Assembly: GCF_028583425.1 (NCBI RefSeq)
Contig: NC_072790.1
Location: 213,072,897 to 213,136,896, forward strand
DNA length: 64,000 bases
Source: Eublepharis macularius
Lineage: Eukaryota; Chordata; Lepidosauria; Squamata; Eublepharidae
Reading direction: 5' to 3'
Position 1 is the stretch's first letter. Each line of letters starts with the position of its first letter. Below, one piece after another: positions 44,413-58,579 of the stretch. The notes under the pieces were generated by a model. It had not been told where the DNA came from. It was given only the letters and a program-made list of their open reading frames with translations, and did no database searches. The position numbers and the translations under genes are program-made.

Positions 44413-44667
44413 TGCCAGTTTGGTGTAGTGGTTAAGAGCGCAAGACTCTAACCTGGAGAACTAGGTTTGATTCCTCACTCCTCTGCTTGAAGCCAGCTGG
44501 GTGACCTTGGGTCAGTCACAGCTCTCTCAGAGCTCTCTCAGCCCCACCCACGTCACAGGGTGTTTTGTTGTGGGGATAATAATGGCATACTTTGTAAACT
44601 GCTCTGAGTGGGTTAAGTCATCCTGAAGGGTGGTGTATAAATGGAATATTATTATTATTATATTACT
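44413..44667 (+). mobile_element. complete Sauria-type SINE
   Basis: TTGCCAGTTTGGTGTAGTGG, B-box GGTTTGATTCC, GGGTGACCTTGGGTCAGTCA, and the 3' end CCTGAAGGGTGGTGTATAAA with (ATT)n. Confidence 0.92.
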
Positions 44668-47600
44668 TGCAAGCACCCCTAGTGGCTGTAGTGCAAAATT
44701 GTGCTAAAATGAAATGCATTTGCTGAATGCAGGATGATTCCAGCTTCATGGGCCCTCAGTCTGATTTGAGTCCCCAGACTTCTGTCCCTTCCAGCCCCCC
44801 CCCCTCCTGTCAGCCCTGGATCAGTGGGTTTCCTTGGCTGTGATGTTCCGGGCACTCTGCCCACCCAGCCACCAAATGGCTCCCAATGACCTACAAAGCC
44901 TATAACAGGCTTCCCAGTCAGGTTAGGATTTTGCCTGGCTTAGCACTGAAAACCTTGAACTGCTCTGCACAATGCTGCTACCTATTTGTCCTGCCTGGCT
45001 GTGCTGGCTTTGCTCACCTGCCTTGGGAAGCCAGTCCAAATGATCCAGCATTGGTAGCTGGAAGCTTTGTGCACTGGCAAAGGACAAGAGCTGGCTGCAG
45101 CATCCCATGCACCTGGACCTCAGAGATCAGACGATGCACTACAACAGCACATCCACTATGTTCCCACCCAGTTATCTCAATTCTCTGAGTGTCTCCTTGC
45201 TCTAAACTCATGCCATGGCATAACCCTGCGTAAACATTATTTATTGCAAGGCTTGTAAACAGATGCTCCATGGATTACCTACGATGACTCGTCTCCTCCA
45301 GGCAATCAAGCAAACAAGTAAGCTTTTGCAAAATAAAAATCAGTTCTTTTGTTTTCAGGTCACCAAATGTGACACAAGTCACCCACAGGTCTGTTTGTAT
45401 TCAAGATTCTTGTGGGCTGGTAGTTTGTCCGGGATTATTTGCAAGGCTAATTTATGTACTTATTTGGACTTGTACCAAACATCTAGCCCCTCTACAGGGG
45501 ATAGGCAAACAATAAGAACTACCGGCCAATCTTAAAAAATCTATTCAGAACGATCTTGAAAGACAATCAGATGTCAAGGAGAGATCTGCAGCCAAAACAA
45601 TCTATACAAGTTACAGTATCAAGAACAATTACAACATGTGTGTATGTGGGGGGTGGGTGGGTGGGATTATGGCCGCTGGTCCCATCCTTGACCTTGGCCC
45701 AGTCAAACCTTCTGTACAAAGACTACATGCATTTACATCCAGCCTGTCATACAGAAGGTCAGATGAAGGCCTTGCCCCCCCTCTCCCCCTGTGTTCATTT
45801 TTCTTCAGAGAGCCATGGGAGATGAACAGCAACAAACCATCCCCCCCAAATCACAGTGATTTGAATTTCTGATGCATTAAATATTTTAGAGATTTATCAA
45901 TTATCCTTTGGGAAATGTCATTATTCTGGATTGTGACTTTTCCCCCTTTCCCATTAAAAGATTTAACACAATACAAAATTGTACTGTTTTAAATCTTTTG
46001 TGCTGTGTTTGTATGCAATTCCCCAGTTTTATTCCTGTTATATTCTAAATCAGTGCAGTGACAAGATTTTCTTTTGGCATTTGACACCAACTGAAAGCCT
46101 CTAAGCTGAATAAACAAATTCCTTAAAACTAGTTTACAAATCCTGGTTGAACTCTCCATATGTGTTCAGTAACTGTGGGGACCAGTGGCAGATTCCGGGT
46201 GGGGCCTTGAGGGAAAAAAGGGAAAAAGGATAGATTCTTTCTCATGCAAAATGAAAACACAGTTGACCACAAGTCACAAATAGAACTGTCAACCAGTTGA
46301 CTTTATTCTTGACGATTTTCCTCTGCTCCCTCCGCCCCCTTCCCCAAATATCTAAATATTTTCCAACTAGCTTCCTTCCTATCTCAGAGCTCAAAAGAAA
46401 CTTTCCTTCATTCTGCCTTTGAACAGATGACTGTTACCAATTCTTTAACGGTGACTCACTATGAGAAAAGTATGCAGAAAACTGGAAGGTAGAATGTGTG
46501 TGCAGGAGGGCTGTATATTAAATATTGTACGAACCTGAGGGCACATGTGTGTGCAACTCACTGCAGGATCCTAGCTGGGCCATCCAAGGAGGGCTCGTTT
46601 TGCTCTCACTGCAATGTTGTTGCATCCACTGCAATGCTTTATCTTTCCCCATTGGAGTATATTGTCTGCTTTCAGTGATCCCATCCATTAAGATCTGAAC
46701 GTCTTTCTATATACATATATAGCCCCATTCTAGGTTTGGTTCTTTGGTCAAACCAGTGTGTGACAGAATGCTGGTTAAGTGGAATTTATATACAGAATGG
46801 CTAATCATTTTAAATAAATAATTCCCCTACTAGCATAATAAGGCCGAATCTTTCTCCTCTGTGGTGAAAATGTCTTCCTAACACCTCTTTCAGTCAGTGA
46901 AGCATGCATGTGTATCTGTGTGAAAGAAATACTAGCAAGAGAAAGACAGGAAAGGGAGAATGAGAAGAGGACTTCCTCATTTTGTCATCTTCACTCTCTC
47001 CCACAACATTTCTCTTTCTCCACCTCATCATTCTGAATCATCTGTTTTTGCAAATGGGAGGAGAGAACAGTTTGATATGCATTTGTTCGTAAGCAAAAGC
47101 TGCACATGCCCTCTGCTTCCTCATCAAAAGCAGAAGAGACAAGAAAAGAAAGGGGGGGAGCACAGCCCACCTCCTACTGACTGCTGTGTCTTGTGAACCC
47201 CAAAATTCTCTGGTTTAGGAAAGTCAGATACTTGAATGAGCCCATCTTTTTGATATGAATTAAAAGAGTGTCTTGTTTAAAGCATGTATCCCCTCAGGTG
47301 CTTTCAAGAGGAAGTAGCATAGTTGTCATGAGAACTGCAGGGCATATAAATCAAGGTTCTTTTGTGTGATCCTGCAAAACTCTTCATACCTTTGTAATGA
47401 GTAGCCACCCATGCTTGCAGGACAATTAGCTACCTTGCCAAAATCTTCCTTACAATGCAGAACTTGCCGGAAAATCAACCCATCTTCTTGACCACTGTCA
47501 ACAGGTAGAAGTCATATCTGCCACCCAGTTAATCATTTTCAACTAGACACATCTCTCCTTCCCATTACATCCATCACCCAGGCGCATCCCTCATTAGCAT

Positions 47601-49790
47601 CCCTTGCAAAAGAAAGTTTAAACTGTCCTTCAGCAGCTTTGATTCTGACCTCTGGATCCTCAACTTTGACACAATGGCAATGAGGATCCTAATTCCGCGT
47701 CAGTTTTGTCCGACAGCACTGCTTCCCCTATTGGAGCCTACATAAATCCCAGTGCATAAGAAGGGCCTGCTAACTCCTCTGTTTTGATAGTTCTGCACCC
47801 AGGCTTTTCCCCATCACTAATGACATGAAATCATGAAGACCAGCAGACTACAATTCTCCCCTCTACTGTTTAGCTTCCCTTCAAAAAGCTTACCCAACAC
47901 ATCCTTCTGTTCATTCTTAGCTTCACCGCCCTCTCTTAGCTTCACCACCCCTTACTCTTGGCCAGTCAGCATTACAGCCAACTGGACATCTACCTTAATA
48001 TTCCCACATGATTAGAGACTCCTTCCCTTCCTATCCCTAAACCCTTCCCCACTCATCTCTTTGCATCTTCTAGTCCCTTTTTGGGTACTCTGAAACCTAT
48101 CTCGGCTTCCTTGGTTTGTTTTTCTCTGGACTAGCCACTGAGGGGACCACAAAATAACTTTAATTCAGTTTAATTCGAAAGTACAACTGAACACTAGAAT
48201 TGTACAAAAGTGAATTAACTGGATTGTAAGAAAATTGCTACTTTTTGCCATTTAACAGTTCAGTCTTGCTCTCTTGCACTGCTATCATTCTGCGTTTTTT
48301 GCCATTCTTTATCTCAGGTAAATAAAATTAGATTGCTGCTTAAGCACCTGTCCCCTTTTCTTTCCTGAAAGACTCACTTTGGCTAAAACCCAAAACTGTG
48401 TATACAACAGATTCAAAAGATCCCTTGAGACCTGTGTCTAGGTCTACATGTGTGCAGGATGCTCACACATGCATACCCCAACACAGGGGCCTATTTGAGT
48501 AACAGTCAGAAAGAGAGGAGGAAGGGTTTACCAGCAATTAATGGGGTGACCTTGACTCTCTTCTCCTACTGCTACTTTGAAATGGCATGGCAGGCCTGTT
48601 TCCATTTTCCTTAAATCACATTCACCCTCAGTACACTCTGTGTCTGGTGATTTATCTATTGATAAAATGTTTACCCCATCACTCAGCCACAACTTGCTCC
48701 TGGAAGCTAACACACAATAAGTTCAAAACATATTGCTATTACTTGTAATGAGTGGATTAAAAGGCTAAAGCCCCATCTTCATGTCTGCCATGATCCTGAT
48801 CCTAATCAGGCACTGCATGCAAGGGACCTGAGAAAAACCCACAACTCACCTGTGATTGTGTTACATTGGACACAGGGTGGGAACCCTAACTCAACCTGCG
48901 TTCCTTGTAGTGTATGGAGAAGCTATCAGCCTAGCCTAACTCTCAGGGCTCTTGTACAGGATGTGTGTGATCCTGTACACTTCACAGGGTGGGTGGGTTA
49001 TGAATCAATAGACAGCTGGTCCTGCCTGTTTCTGTGGGACTATTCCAATACATCTCTTGATCCTTAGCCAGCTGATGACTTGCAGCTCAAAAGGCATTAA
49101 GTTTGAGACGAGTGTTTGACCTGTGGAGTGTCACTGCTATTAATAATAGCAATTACCTCTTTTTTATTTAAAATATTTTAGCCAGCCTTTCAGAGACTAC
49201 AAGCCCCCAAGGAAACTTAAAAGAAAAAGGTTTAAGACAGCAATGATTAAGACCAACAGTACCACAGTAACTAATGAAACAAATAGCAGACAGTAATTAT
49301 CCTTAAAAAAAACCCCTGAGAAATGGTCCAAGCTGAAAAAATGTTCAGGAGATCTCCACCCCATCCCTGCCCCAGTTTGCAATGGCTGAGATGGTTTTAG
49401 AAAACAGTCAGTGAGCCTGCAATGTGAAGGAAGGGACCAGCGTGGAAAGAAATGTATTTTTCAGCCCTTGGACCAATTTCCTGTCATCCTCCCCAAGCTG
49501 CTTTTATCTCCCACTGAGGTCCCTGCAAGTAAAATGACTAACTGTCCCCCTGCCCCACTGCCCAAGAATCAGAGCACTAGGGAGTGTTGCATATAGGCTG
49601 GGCCTTAGGCAAGGTTCTTACATGCACGGACATCTTTTCTGCCATGTTTTTCTGCAAACTTGATTTGCAACTGAATGAATGTGAACTCTGTTGAGAAACA
49701 TGTCAAATGAAGGAGTCTGATATCTGTGATTTCACATTCACACACTTAATTTTATGCTGTAGTCATCAAATGGGGCATGGGATGGGCTAT
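44668..49790 (-). other. EFEMP1 long intron, no exon seen
   Basis: Six-frame translation shows no EGF-like or linker exon of fibulin-3. 49150-49300 resembles a minus-strand LINE 3' tail. The (TGGG)n-like tract near 45646 is low complexity. Confidence 0.5.
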
Positions 49791-49794
49791 CAGG

Positions 49795-49995
49795 GCCACG
49801 GTTCAGTGGCAGACCTCCTGCTTCGCACCCAGAAGGCCCCAAGTTCAATCTCTAGCTTTTCCAGTAAAATGGATCAGGTAATAGGTAGGTGATGAGAAAG
49901 ACCTGTGCCTGAGACCCTGGAGAGCTGCTGCCAGTCAGAGCAGACAATACTGACCTTGATGGACTGATGGTCAGACTTAGAATAAGATAGCTACT
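49795..49995 (+). mobile_element. tRNA-derived squamate SINE
   Basis: GGTTCAGTGGCAGACCTCCTG (A-box region), CCCCAAGTTCAATCTCTAGC (B-box), then CCTGAGACCCTGGAGAGCTG and CAATACTGACCTTGATGGAC. Confidence 0.8.
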
Positions 49996-50138
49996 GAGTG
50001 AGTGATGAACATGGATGTCTAAAGCCATCCTTACGGTTAACAGACAGTGAAGCCAATCTTTGAGGGACATTTTCTCCCCCACAGATGGTTACAATATTCC
50101 ACAACTGTATTATGGTGCATATTCCCATCTACTCTCTA

Positions 50139-51040
50139 AATATTTATTTATTTATTTATTTATTTATTTATTTCAATTTATATACCGCCCATCCCCAGGG
50201 GCTCTGGGCGGTGAACAGTTAAAATCAATAAAAACAAAAACTAAAATCAATATACAAATAATAAAACAAATTAACAAGGTGCAGTGGTGGGGAGAACCTT
50301 CCCCACCCCAAAGGTGGGAGGCCGACATGGCACCGCCCCCTTCAATCACCAAACGCCTGGCGGAACAGCTCTGTCTTACAGGCCCGGCAGAACGATAATA
50401 TGTCCCGCTGGGCCCGGGTTTCCATTGACAGAGTGTTCCACCTGGCTGGGGCCAGGACTGAAAAGGCCCTGGCCCTGGTTGAAGCGAGGCGGGCTTCCTT
50501 AGGGCCGGGGACCACAAGTAAATATTTATTCGCTGATCGAAGCGATCTCCGGGGAACATATAGGGAGAGGCGGTCCCGAAGATATGCCGGTCCCAACCCA
50601 CTCAGGGCTTTAAAGGTAAGAACCAACACGTTGAACCTGATTCAGAATTCACCCGGAAGCCAGTGCAGCTGGCGCAGGACAGGTGTGATGTGTGACTGGT
50701 AAGGTATACCAGTCAGGACCCGTGCCGCCGCATTCTGGACCAGTTGTAGTTTCCGGATCAGGCCCAGGGGTAGCCCAGCGTAGAGTGAGTTACAGTAATC
50801 TAGCCTGGAGGTGACCGTTGCATGGATCACTGTAGCCAGGTCCTGGGGCGTCAGGTAGGGGGCAAGTTGCCTGATCTGACGAAGATGGAAAAATGCAGAC
50901 TTGGCAACCGCCGTGACCTGGGCCTCCATCGATAGGGAGGCATCCAGGAGCACACCCAGACTCTTTACCACTGGCAAAGTTGCCAGTGGTGTCCCATCCA
51001 GGGCAGGGAGCTGGATCCCAACAGCTCCCTGCCCTGGATA
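50139..51040 (-). mobile_element. CR1/L2-clade LINE 3' fragment with RT C-terminus
   Basis: Two minus-strand frames (50642-50977 and 50342-50629) encode LGVLLDASLSMEAQVTAVAK, LDYCNSLYAGLPLG, LQLVQNAAARVLTG and LHWLPGEF, then FKALSGLGPAYLRDRLSLYV. This is the C-terminal part of a LINE reverse transcriptase, broken by a frameshift near 50635. The 3' end is GGCGGTATATAAATTG and a (AAAT)n tail (50141-50174 on plus). It is relatively well preserved, so younger than the LINEs at 35-37 kb. Confidence 0.88.
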
Positions 51041-54000
51041 GACTAGACTAGAGGAAGGCAGCCAAAGACTGTTACTTCAAAGCGATATGTTAACTTCATC
51101 CTTCCTGAGCATGTATTTGTAGGCATCCCTACTGTCTCCCAGTTTTGCTTCCCCTCCCTTCTACCTCTTTCAGCTTCCTTTCATGCCTCTGAACTACAAC
51201 CTCTTCGAACCCTCCTTCCTTAGGTCCTGCTTTCTCTTGGCATGTGCTTGCTCAGACCATTGCCTCTTTGTTTCCTGAGGCCTCTGCTTGGCCTGCCCTT
51301 CTTTAAGATGTGAGCAGCTCAGTCAATAGCAGTCACAGAACCTGTGGTTGGTCCTGCCCCCACTATAACATTAGGGATGCTCAGCCAGTCACTGGCATGA
51401 GATTGCATCCCCTTCCCCATGACATTCCTTAGTACAGTACAACACAGACAGTGTGATGGTTGTCCAGCCTCTGCTTCAAAACTAACAGTGCAAACCTAAG
51501 CAGAGTCACACCCTTCGAAGTCTACTGAGGGTGTAACTGCCTAGAATTGACTTGCAAACACACACAACCCCAAACTTTAAATAGTTCTGAAAAGTTGACT
51601 ACAAAACTGCTCTCCAATTTTGCCTTGCTGCCCTTTCATATTTAGGGAAGAATGCAAAAATAGTGTGAGAACTTTTACAGGAGGGAAGCAACTCCCCACC
51701 TCACCCCTTGTGTTACTGCCGAATACAGATTAGCATGGATTTCACAGTACTCATTCCATTATCTTCACTAATAGCTACACACCAGTGATTTCCCCTCATT
51801 TGCCAAAAATGTACCCAAGTGCTCCCTCGTGAGGTGATTTATACTGTTTTGTCCCTTCTGTTGCTGATTTTGGCAGGCAGTAGTCTCTCTGTCCTGAGCT
51901 GAAATTCTGGGTTGAGCTGCTGGGAGCTATCGCAAGACCCTTGTCTGAAGCAAGCTGTTCTTTTAAGTCTTGCTGGTTGGCCATTATCCTTGTTGGAACC
52001 TCCACTCTAACAACACATTTACTTGAAATAAGATTTTGCTGGAATTTGCTTCCAAAGAAGTGTGCTTAGGATCTGTGCCTCAGTCCCTTGGTTCTACACT
52101 TTACATGCCTGGCTTAGTTCCTTCTGGCTGTGACTCATTCTTCCCCAAACCCCTGACTCACGCTGCTTGCTCCCTTATGTAACATTTTAATCTCTGCAGT
52201 TTGCTTCCTACAACCAGATAATCACAACAGTGCTTGGTATTTCACTGTGGTTCCCACCAGCCGTTTACACTTCAGTGCAATTATTCCTTCAACACAGCTC
52301 TCTTTATGTAACAAGCCACAGGTTGCCTGGTTGCCCTTTTAAACCTGTGTCAATCTAGAGTCCATGGTTACACAGCAATACGTTAACCAATCCAAGCATG
52401 TGCCGCATCTCATTACTCTTGATCACTGCCTGCAGGGCTGGAAAAATCCAAGTCCTTGTTGCCCAAGCACCTAACAATCTGATGATGCTGATGCTAAAAG
52501 TATGTGCAACTGCAACGAGGCCACACAGCTGGTGCTGAAGGACAACTGGAAGGCTGCCCCATGCAAGCAGAGAACTGAAATGCCTCAGAAATCCAGAAGC
52601 TGGCCACGTTCAATATGTGATGCATCCCGGAGAAAGCACAACCCATGCCTCTCAGGGAGGTCATCTCTCAGCCTTGGGACCATAACACTCAAAACGGGGT
52701 TCCATCTACCTGCAGATCATGCAGTTTGCTATAGATTAATATTAAGGGTGGATTTGCGAAGTACCATGTGTAAAAATCAGACATGAGTTGTGGGTTTTCC
52801 TCTGTTCCTGTGCACACAGTGTCCAATTCAGCTTTGAGACCCTTGTGCATAGAGACAAGCGGCCTTTCCCCAACCGGGGGGCGAGAAATGACCACACATG
52901 TGGGAAGTGAGGAGAACCTGCAAGTCATGTGGTAGGGACTTCAGACCCAACCTGTGTTCTTCATAATGTATGAACTGGCTCATACTGCTGATTTACACAC
53001 ATTTCCATTTACTGGTTTATTTTTAGAATTTATATCCTGCCCCTTTTTCAGAAAGAACTCCCACATGTAGGTATAATACTGGAAAACAAACTATGGGGAA
53101 ATAGTTATTCTATGGAAGAAGAAATGTAGTGTTTTAGTCACAGTACTGAAAAGGGCCTCATAGTTTGACCCCTTGCTCAGTGCAGGAAATCCAAACCAAG
53201 GGATTCCCAAATGGTTGTCCAGCCTCTGCTTCAAAACTTCCACTCTGCACCTCAAACATGCTCTGAGAGCTCTTGGAAATTTAATTTTGGACAGATGAAG
53301 CTGCCTAAGCCAACTCAGATCAAGGCACCCATCCACTGTGTGCTCCCTGAGGTCCTTTAAATGGAGATGCCAGGGATTGAGCCTACGACCTTCTACAAGC
53401 AAAGTAGGTGCTCGACTACTGAAGTATGGTGGTTCCCATATATTTACAGGAGGCAGAATTTCCTTTTTGTATCTCACTTAAACAAGTATACAGCTCAAAG
53501 GGACTTACCAAGCCAAACTTGGCTGAAATTGGTTGTTTACCTGAAACAACAGTCTGATGGAGAACCTGCAGCACATGTTTGTAACTTTACACATGAGACT
53601 ACTCTATATATGTAACTAGTCTATATCTCTAAAAGTGAAGTGCAAAACAGAATGGCCTTAGAATGGTGAAACTCCACTTAACATTGCAGTGTAAATATCC
53701 TAGTAAATGTTGTCCCTCTGATGTGCACAGCCTTTCTTTGAAGGATTACACTCTGAAGAGTTCTGACAAATTATACTGTTTTTTACACTGTTGGAAAAGA
53801 GATTTGTGAAGCACCAAAACAATTAATTAACCATACTTTACTGCTTGTATCTTTTTTATTTTAGGTGATACCATGATATCTCTTTTACTTATCCTTCCCC
53901 ATTAAATTTCTTATGGTAGAAGCCAAGCTCAAATCCTGAACGCCTACCGGATTCTCCCTTGATCTTTCCTTACACTTTGGAGCAACATTAGTAACCTTGC

Positions 54001-55304
54001 AAATCCTTTGGTTTCCTCCTCTGCATTAACAGGCTATCTGCAATCTCTGTCAAAGGCTTTTTAAAAAAATCCCCTTGCTACTTCCTTCAGTGTTTGGAAT
54101 GTTGTGCATGTGGGCCCAGTGCCCAGACAACTTTTAACTCCTTGCTTTTGAGAGCCTGAAAATTTCAATCAGAAAAAAAATGCTATCTGTTTTCAAATCA
54201 GGGAGCATGACAGGCATATCTGCTCTCCCTGTGCCAATGTTTGTACAGGCTTCTATCATACTGCTCCCTATCCTTCGGACTGTTTCTCTGCCTTTATTCA
54301 GTATTCTTCCTCATTTGCATTCTTGCCATAAAATCTCAATTCTTTAGCAAACCTTTTCTGAAACCTTGTGAACATTGCACTGTACTGCCTGGCAGGTGAT
54401 CTGAATCTGGAACCTCACAGTGCAAAGCTGGGTTCTAGCCTAGTAAGCAACACAGACTCTAGAGCCTCTTTCAAGACAGAAGGGACTAGGGGTGTGCTAC
54501 ACTGGTCTCTATGATTGGCTTGCAATTTGAGGCCCTCTCAAAAGGCCAGGTGAAACACCAATACTGGCAGCCTGGTTAATGAGCCTTAATAAGCCATCCA
54601 TGCAGTGGCATCTGCTTGTTTACTCCCAGCCTAGTTTAAGACCCTAGTCCCAACCTGCAAGGATCTTGCACTAGAAAATACCCACTCTGGATCTGCCTCC
54701 AGCTGCCACATCCAATCTAGCCCTGTCACTGCTATATCATTTTGTCTGCATCCTCACTCTTCTACCATTTCAATATCCATTATTTTTTTGCCAGCCTCAG
54801 ATTCTTCTTGTCTTGTGTGTGCATTAATGGTCACTGATTCCCAACCACCAAGTTGAAGCCCTCTTTTTGACAGCTTCCTACTAGTCACCCAGAAAATAAA
54901 ATGTAATATCATCTTATGTTGAATAAATCAGACTTAAGGACTTTCCAGATTATTCTTGCGGCTGAAACAATCAGAACCCCTTATGGATATTCAGGCGTGA
55001 TAATACACCTTACTTTACCTAGCTGTAAGAACTGTACACATATGGAGTGCATAAGCTTAGAAATTAGGAGGTCACCATAGGAGGGCATCAAGAAGAATAA
55101 ATGTGCGTTCTGAAAGATCCCCTTAAAAGGCAGACTGTCAGTAAAATACACATGTAAATTAATTACTCCTTCATATAACAAATGATAAAACAATATGCAT
55201 ATTTTAATGAAATATTGATTCAAATATGATAGAGCTACTGGAAACAGGAGACATCTTAGAAAACATTGCCTGGCTCAAGCATCACTAGTTGGCCATCCTT
55301 CATT
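51041..55304 (-). other. EFEMP1 long intron, no exon seen
   Basis: Contains a SINE remnant at 53355-53445 (GGGATTGAGCCTACGACCTT, minus) and a short LINE-tail remnant near 53010-53060. Otherwise nothing was recognised. Confidence 0.45.
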
Positions 55305-55480
55305 ATTTATTTATTTAGAAAATGTATATGCTGCCTCTCTAGAGATGTGCTTGAGGCACTCCAGAAAGTAAAACCCATACAATAAAACCATAAGAACTTC
55401 AACATAAGAATGATCAATAATAATTATCAATAATAAACAACCTTTTAAAAAAACAAGCCACTAAAAGCTAGAAACATAAA
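55305..55480 (-). mobile_element. LINE 3' tail remnant
   Basis: (TTTA)n followed by AAAATGTATATGCTGCCTCT and AGTAAAACCCATACAATAAA. The order marks a minus-strand LINE end. Confidence 0.5.
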
Positions 55481-55559
55481 GCAACATTCAGCAGACAGGG
55501 TCACCTGCAGTTTGGAATAGTGTCCAGAATGTTTTCACATCAGTATCACCAGTATGTAC

Positions 55560-55750
55560 ATATGAGCTGTCAAGTTGCAACCAACTTATGGCGACCCCAG
55601 CAAGGGAGTTTCAAGGCTAGTGAGCAGCAGAGGCGGTTTGTCATCACTTTCCTCCGCTGAGTCTTCCTTGGTGGTTGCCCATCCAAGTACCAACCCTGCT
55701 TAGCTCCCAAGTTCTGATGAGATCAGGCTATACCATGCCACCTTCCTTCT
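55560..55750 (-). mobile_element. 5S-rRNA-derived SINE
   Basis: The minus strand carries TGATCTCATCAGAACTTGGG and AGCTAAGCAGGGTTGGTACT then TGGATGGGCAACC, which is the internal-promoter half of vertebrate 5S rRNA. The rest (GGCGACCCCAGCAAGGGAGT on plus) is the non-5S body. It is a SINE, not a 5S gene: the 5S sequence is partial and mutated. Confidence 0.85.
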
Positions 55751-57815
55751 CCAGTATCACCAGTGCCTACTAGCTAGTGCCTGTGACATCCCTGATGGCA
55801 TGCATCACTGCTCTACATGGTTGTGGCACGTTGTAACCTGACACAGGTGTTCAATCTCTTTCACAAGTGTGTCATAAGTAAAAATCAAAATAGGAGACAA
55901 GATCTGGCCTAGTCTATTATTTGTAGTTATTACTTGTATGGCCTTGCCTCTAGACTATCAGAGAGAGCAGATGGCAGCAGTACACTGACACGGGCAGGAA
56001 TGCCATCCAAATACTGCACTATAGCCAGGACACTGGTCCTCCTGCTCCTGCCCAGGAATGCCACAACTTTTTATGGGTACCAGTTGTGGCATTTGCATTG
56101 CAGATTGGCTGCTCATGTCCAAACAATACTGCTCAGTTTGTGGTTAAGGTAAAAACTCTGGAGCTAAAACTGACTAGTTTCATGGACAAACAGATTCTTC
56201 ACATTTTTCAGGTTCATCCTTGGAAATAAGTCTCCAAACTTGACCTAAAGGCAAAGCTGGAGGCAAGAGAGGTATGTTACAGGAATTGAGGCTATGGTAA
56301 CAAGAATTGGTAGTAGCAGCCTATTGGGGTGGGGCAGGGGTGGGAGGTGGAGCCCTGGCCTATTAATCTTGAAGTGGCTCTCTTGTATATCTACTTGCTA
56401 ACCAGGGCTTTATCCTGTTGTGCTGACCACCACAGTTCTCATTCCTTTCAATGGAGCACATGTTGAAGAACTTTGTCTTGGTTCTCTGAAACTGATTTAC
56501 AAAAGGTAATTGTCCCCTCCCCTGTTCCTCTGATTTCCTCCTGGCTCTTATTCTAAAATAGTATTCATTTGTATTTTTAAAAGTGAAAGGTTATGTTGAA
56601 GAATATGGCCATTACAACCAAAGTTCAGCTCTTTTATCTCACTTGATTTCAATGGGAGAATTAAGCACCAACTTAAATATTGCTCATTGAAACCAACAGG
56701 TCCTACTTAATTAGCTATTGCTGTTTATTTTTGTCACAAGAAATAACTCTGTAAGAAATTACACTCTATAAAATGTAATCTGAATTGATTTTAATGGAAA
56801 TATTTTAGCTTTGTTATTGCAAAACAAGCTCGAAAATATGGCTATATTTTTTAAAAGGAACAATTTAATCACCAAGATTCAGAAAGATGCTCTGGCCAGT
56901 ATGTTGATCCCAGCTGTCAAGACAGTAAATAGACAGATACAAACTGTATAGATTCTTCTGCAGTTGCTTCTTTAAATCTTTTCTTCTCAAAGATTTAGCA
57001 AGCATAAAATCAACACAGTATGAGTACAGCTCTCACCCACCCACGATGACCAATAAACATTGGAGTCTATTCAAAAAAATGATTGTAGATAAAAGAGATT
57101 TCCCCCCTGTCATCTTCAAAACTAATATGGAACATTTCCATGTATTCTGTTCAGAATCATTTTCTGCGGTGTTTCAAAAAACACATTCTTGAACATGAAG
57201 AGAAAGCATGACAGTTAAATTAAATTAACGTAACCAAATTAACCTTCTAGTTCATCAGTACAACTTAAAAAAAAGAAAACCCTGAATCAAGTCATTGTGC
57301 ACGCTCTCTTTGTTCATTTAAGTTAATGGAAAAATTATTCCGTGTTTAGATATGAACCTGACATTCTCCCTTGGAAGTAAGCCAAAAGCTTGATTATTAT
57401 GATTAATGGTGTCCAGAATTATTTGAATTTTTTAAAATGATGTTGAATTTTTAGTTTCCATTTTGCGATTCATTTTTATTTTGTTTATTTCCTTCCCTGG
57501 AAACCAAGTAAGCCAGGCCTGGAATGACCCACTAGGCTGAATATAGCCCACTAAGCACAGTTTATGGCTCCCAGGTTCCTCACAACACTCCTGTTTTTGT
57601 GGGTCAAGGTAGACAGTAGAAACAGCAGGCTTTTTGGACTTATAGTGGGCCGTATTACATCGCTATTAGGCTACATTTGCTATCAGCTGTAAAGGCGTCT
57701 AGGATTCACTTCAACTGCTTATGTCCCTTTTCATATATACCATAACTAGTGGTCTTCAAACTGCAACAAACCATGGAATCTCATTTTAATTTAATTTTTT
57801 TTTACAAGCCTTCCA
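55751..57815 (-). other. EFEMP1 long intron, no exon or repeat recognised
   Basis: AT-rich sequence with no fibulin-like coding segment. Confidence 0.45.
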
Positions 57816-58250
57816 TTTAGGCTTACCAGGTACCTGCTGGCAGACTTCCAGTGATTCCTGCCTCGGCCTGCTGATTGGTGGGAGGAAGCAGGCCCAGGAG
57901 AAATGCCTGTGTAGGAGGAGGCAGGCAGCAAAATGGGTGCACTTGCGCTCACAGTCCCTACCAACGATATCATTTCTGGCACGGCCCTGCAAGCGATGGC
58001 GTCATACTAAAGCCAATTCTTTAAAAACAAGCCAAAAGCTTGTTTTTATGCTTTGGCTAATTTTTAAAGAATCAGCCCTGATGTGATGCCATTGCTTCTG
58101 GGGTTGCACTGGAAATGACATCATCAGTAGGGGCTGTGGCACCCCCACCATACCAGTTGCCAGGAGGGGGAACTGCCAACCCAACCTCCCTTCCTCTCTC
58201 ATCAATGCCTGCCACATGCAGGATGGCCACCTCCTTCAAAGTGTGTGGAA
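57816..58250. repeat. dispersed repeat with internal inverted arms
   Basis: TCTTTAAAAACAAGCCAAAA at 58018-58037 pairs roughly with TTTGGCTAATTTTTAAAGA at 58053-58071. The flanks hold GATGCCATTGCTTCTGG and TGACATCATC motifs similar to 8880-9000. Unclassified transposon. Confidence 0.4.
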
Positions 58251-58426
58251 AGCTGTGCATGTTCCATGGAGACCTCAGTCCACTCGTGTCTTCAAAACAA
58301 TAGACAATAAAAATGTAACATACTTTTAACATATAGCTGTATTGCCGTGAAGGTACTTGCTGGTCAAGTGTTTTGTTTTTATTGTAAAGAAATATTGTAA
58401 TTTCTATTCTTGATTATTATAACCTG

Positions 58427-58576
58427 GGCCGTTTCCACACAGCTTACCTTGGTCCTGGAAAACAGTGAAATCTCGCGTAGAATCGTACGAGAAGATGCAA
58501 TAACAGCGTCTTCTCATGCAATTTTTTGTGAGATTTCGCTGTTTTCCGGAACAAGGTAAGCCACGTGGAAACAGCC
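58427..58576. mobile_element. Harbinger-like hairpin MITE
   Basis: GGCCGTTTCCACACAGCTTACC at the left and GGTAAGCCACGTGGAAACAGCC at the right. CTG lies at 58424-58426 and 58577-58579 (approximate, 3 bp). The inner arms include GAAATCTCGC and GCGAAATCTCAC on opposite strands. Confidence 0.65.
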
Positions 58577-58579
58577 CTG

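Noticed and set aside
55560..55750. Possible 5S rRNA gene
   Set aside because: Only part of 5S is present, with substitutions, fused to a repetitive body.
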